Source: Pseudomonadota bacterium
GTDB lineage: Bacteria; Pseudomonadota; Alphaproteobacteria; Rhodospirillales; Magnetospirillaceae
DNA: 13,036 nucleotides
NCBI GenBank assembly: GCA_023426365.1
Contig: JAFAAW010000017.1
Coordinates: forward strand, 1 to 13,036
Reading direction: 5' to 3'
Position numbers and translations under genes: made by a program
In this document: piece after piece, positions 12,828-13,036 of the stretch
How the letters are laid out: each line of letters opens with the position of its first letter
Numbering within the stretch: position 1 is the stretch's first letter
Notes under the pieces: generated by a model
Told to the model about the DNA's origin: nothing
The model's input: only the letters and a program-made list of their open reading frames with translations
Database searches by the model: none

Positions 12828-13036
12828 ATGCCCGACCGCACCCCCCCTTCGCGCCGCGCGGCGCTGTCGCTCGAGATCGATCCCAACGACCGCCTGAGGC
12901 CCAGCGCGGGCGCCGACGAGGCGCCGCGCGGGGGATTTCGTTTCGGGTCCGGCCGCGCCGATGCCGGGGGCGGGGGCGGGGACGGAGCGCGCGCGCGCAA
13001 GCCGCGCCCGCCCAAGCCCCCCAAGCCGCCGAAAAC
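12828..13036 (+). CDS. Protein with disordered basic, Pro/Gly-rich N terminus (cut by window edge)
   Basis: An ATG at 12828 (alternative in-frame ATG at 12813) opens a frame with no stop to the window end, giving 69 codons. The peptide starts Met-Pro-Asp-Arg-Thr-Pro-Pro-Ser-Arg-Arg. It continues with an acidic/basic mix, a poly-Gly stretch around residues 50-55, and then a Lys/Pro-rich segment (RKPRPPKPPKPPK). It is predicted to be unstructured and strongly positive near its end. Such tails commonly precede a membrane anchor, for example in cell-wall synthases such as alphaproteobacterial class A penicillin-binding proteins, but no domain is visible here. The composition gives coding support only by frame. 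No convincing Shine-Dalgarno is seen for either start. Confidence 0.5.
   Translation, partial: MPDRTPPSRRAALSLEIDPNDRLRPSAGADEAPRGGFRFGSGRADAGGGGGDGARARKPRPPKPPKPPK

Overview
The window is a very GC-rich (about 70 %), densely packed cobalamin (vitamin B12) biosynthesis locus. The codon bias, the alphaproteobacterial look of the proteins and the gene combination (CbiX with an MXCXXC motif and a histidine tail, fused CbiG-CobJ, CobL, SYLF and DUF4168 proteins) suggest an alphaproteobacterium. My best guess is a Rhodospirillales member close to Magnetospirillum/Phaeospirillum. That placement is from memory of similar proteins, not from a search.

Layout. 1-260 (-): start of a secreted protein that leaves the window. 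293-3049 (+): cobO (corrinoid adenosyltransferase), a secreted SYLF-domain lipoprotein-like gene, and cobQ (cobyric acid synthase), tightly packed. 3084-4079 (-): cobD (adenosylcobinamide-phosphate synthase), convergent to cobQ and divergent from the next run. 4080-4209: a 130-bp divergent promoter region with overlapping -35 elements and a structured leader. 4210-10541 (+): the main run, cbiX (cobaltochelatase), a fusion of an uncharacterised N-terminal domain to CobH/CbiC, a 106-bp hairpin-rich spacer, cobL (CbiE+CbiT), cobI, and a cbiG-cobJ fusion. The last three are joined by ATGA stop/start overlaps. 10520-11445 (-): three small coupled genes (DUF4168-like, a small secreted protein, a degenerate zinc-finger-like protein) facing into the cob run. 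11593-12357 (+): cobM. 12358-12522: a run of three hairpins. 12523-12723 (-): a lone ribbon-helix-helix protein. 12828-end (+): the start of a protein with a basic proline-rich N terminus.

How they work together. CbiX inserts cobalt into sirohydrochlorin. CobI, CobJ/CbiH with CbiG, CobM, CobL and CobH/CbiC then methylate, contract the ring, decarboxylate and rearrange it. CobO adds the upper adenosyl ligand, CobQ amidates four side chains, and CobD attaches the aminopropanol arm. CbiX plus CbiG, and no CobG or CobN seen here, point to early cobalt insertion (the oxygen-independent chemistry) even though the proteins resemble the Cob series. CbiD, a precorrin-6A reductase (CobK/CbiJ), CbiA/CobB and the nucleotide-loop genes are not in the window and must lie elsewhere if the pathway is complete.

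No tRNA, rRNA, CRISPR array, insertion sequence or cobalamin riboswitch was recognised. No gene-free stretch exceeds 300 bases. The most unusual items are the extra N-terminal domain fused to the precorrin-8X methylmutase, the hairpin spacer bridged by a 36-codon ORF before cobL, the shared divergent promoter at cobD/cbiX, and the triple hairpin after cobM.
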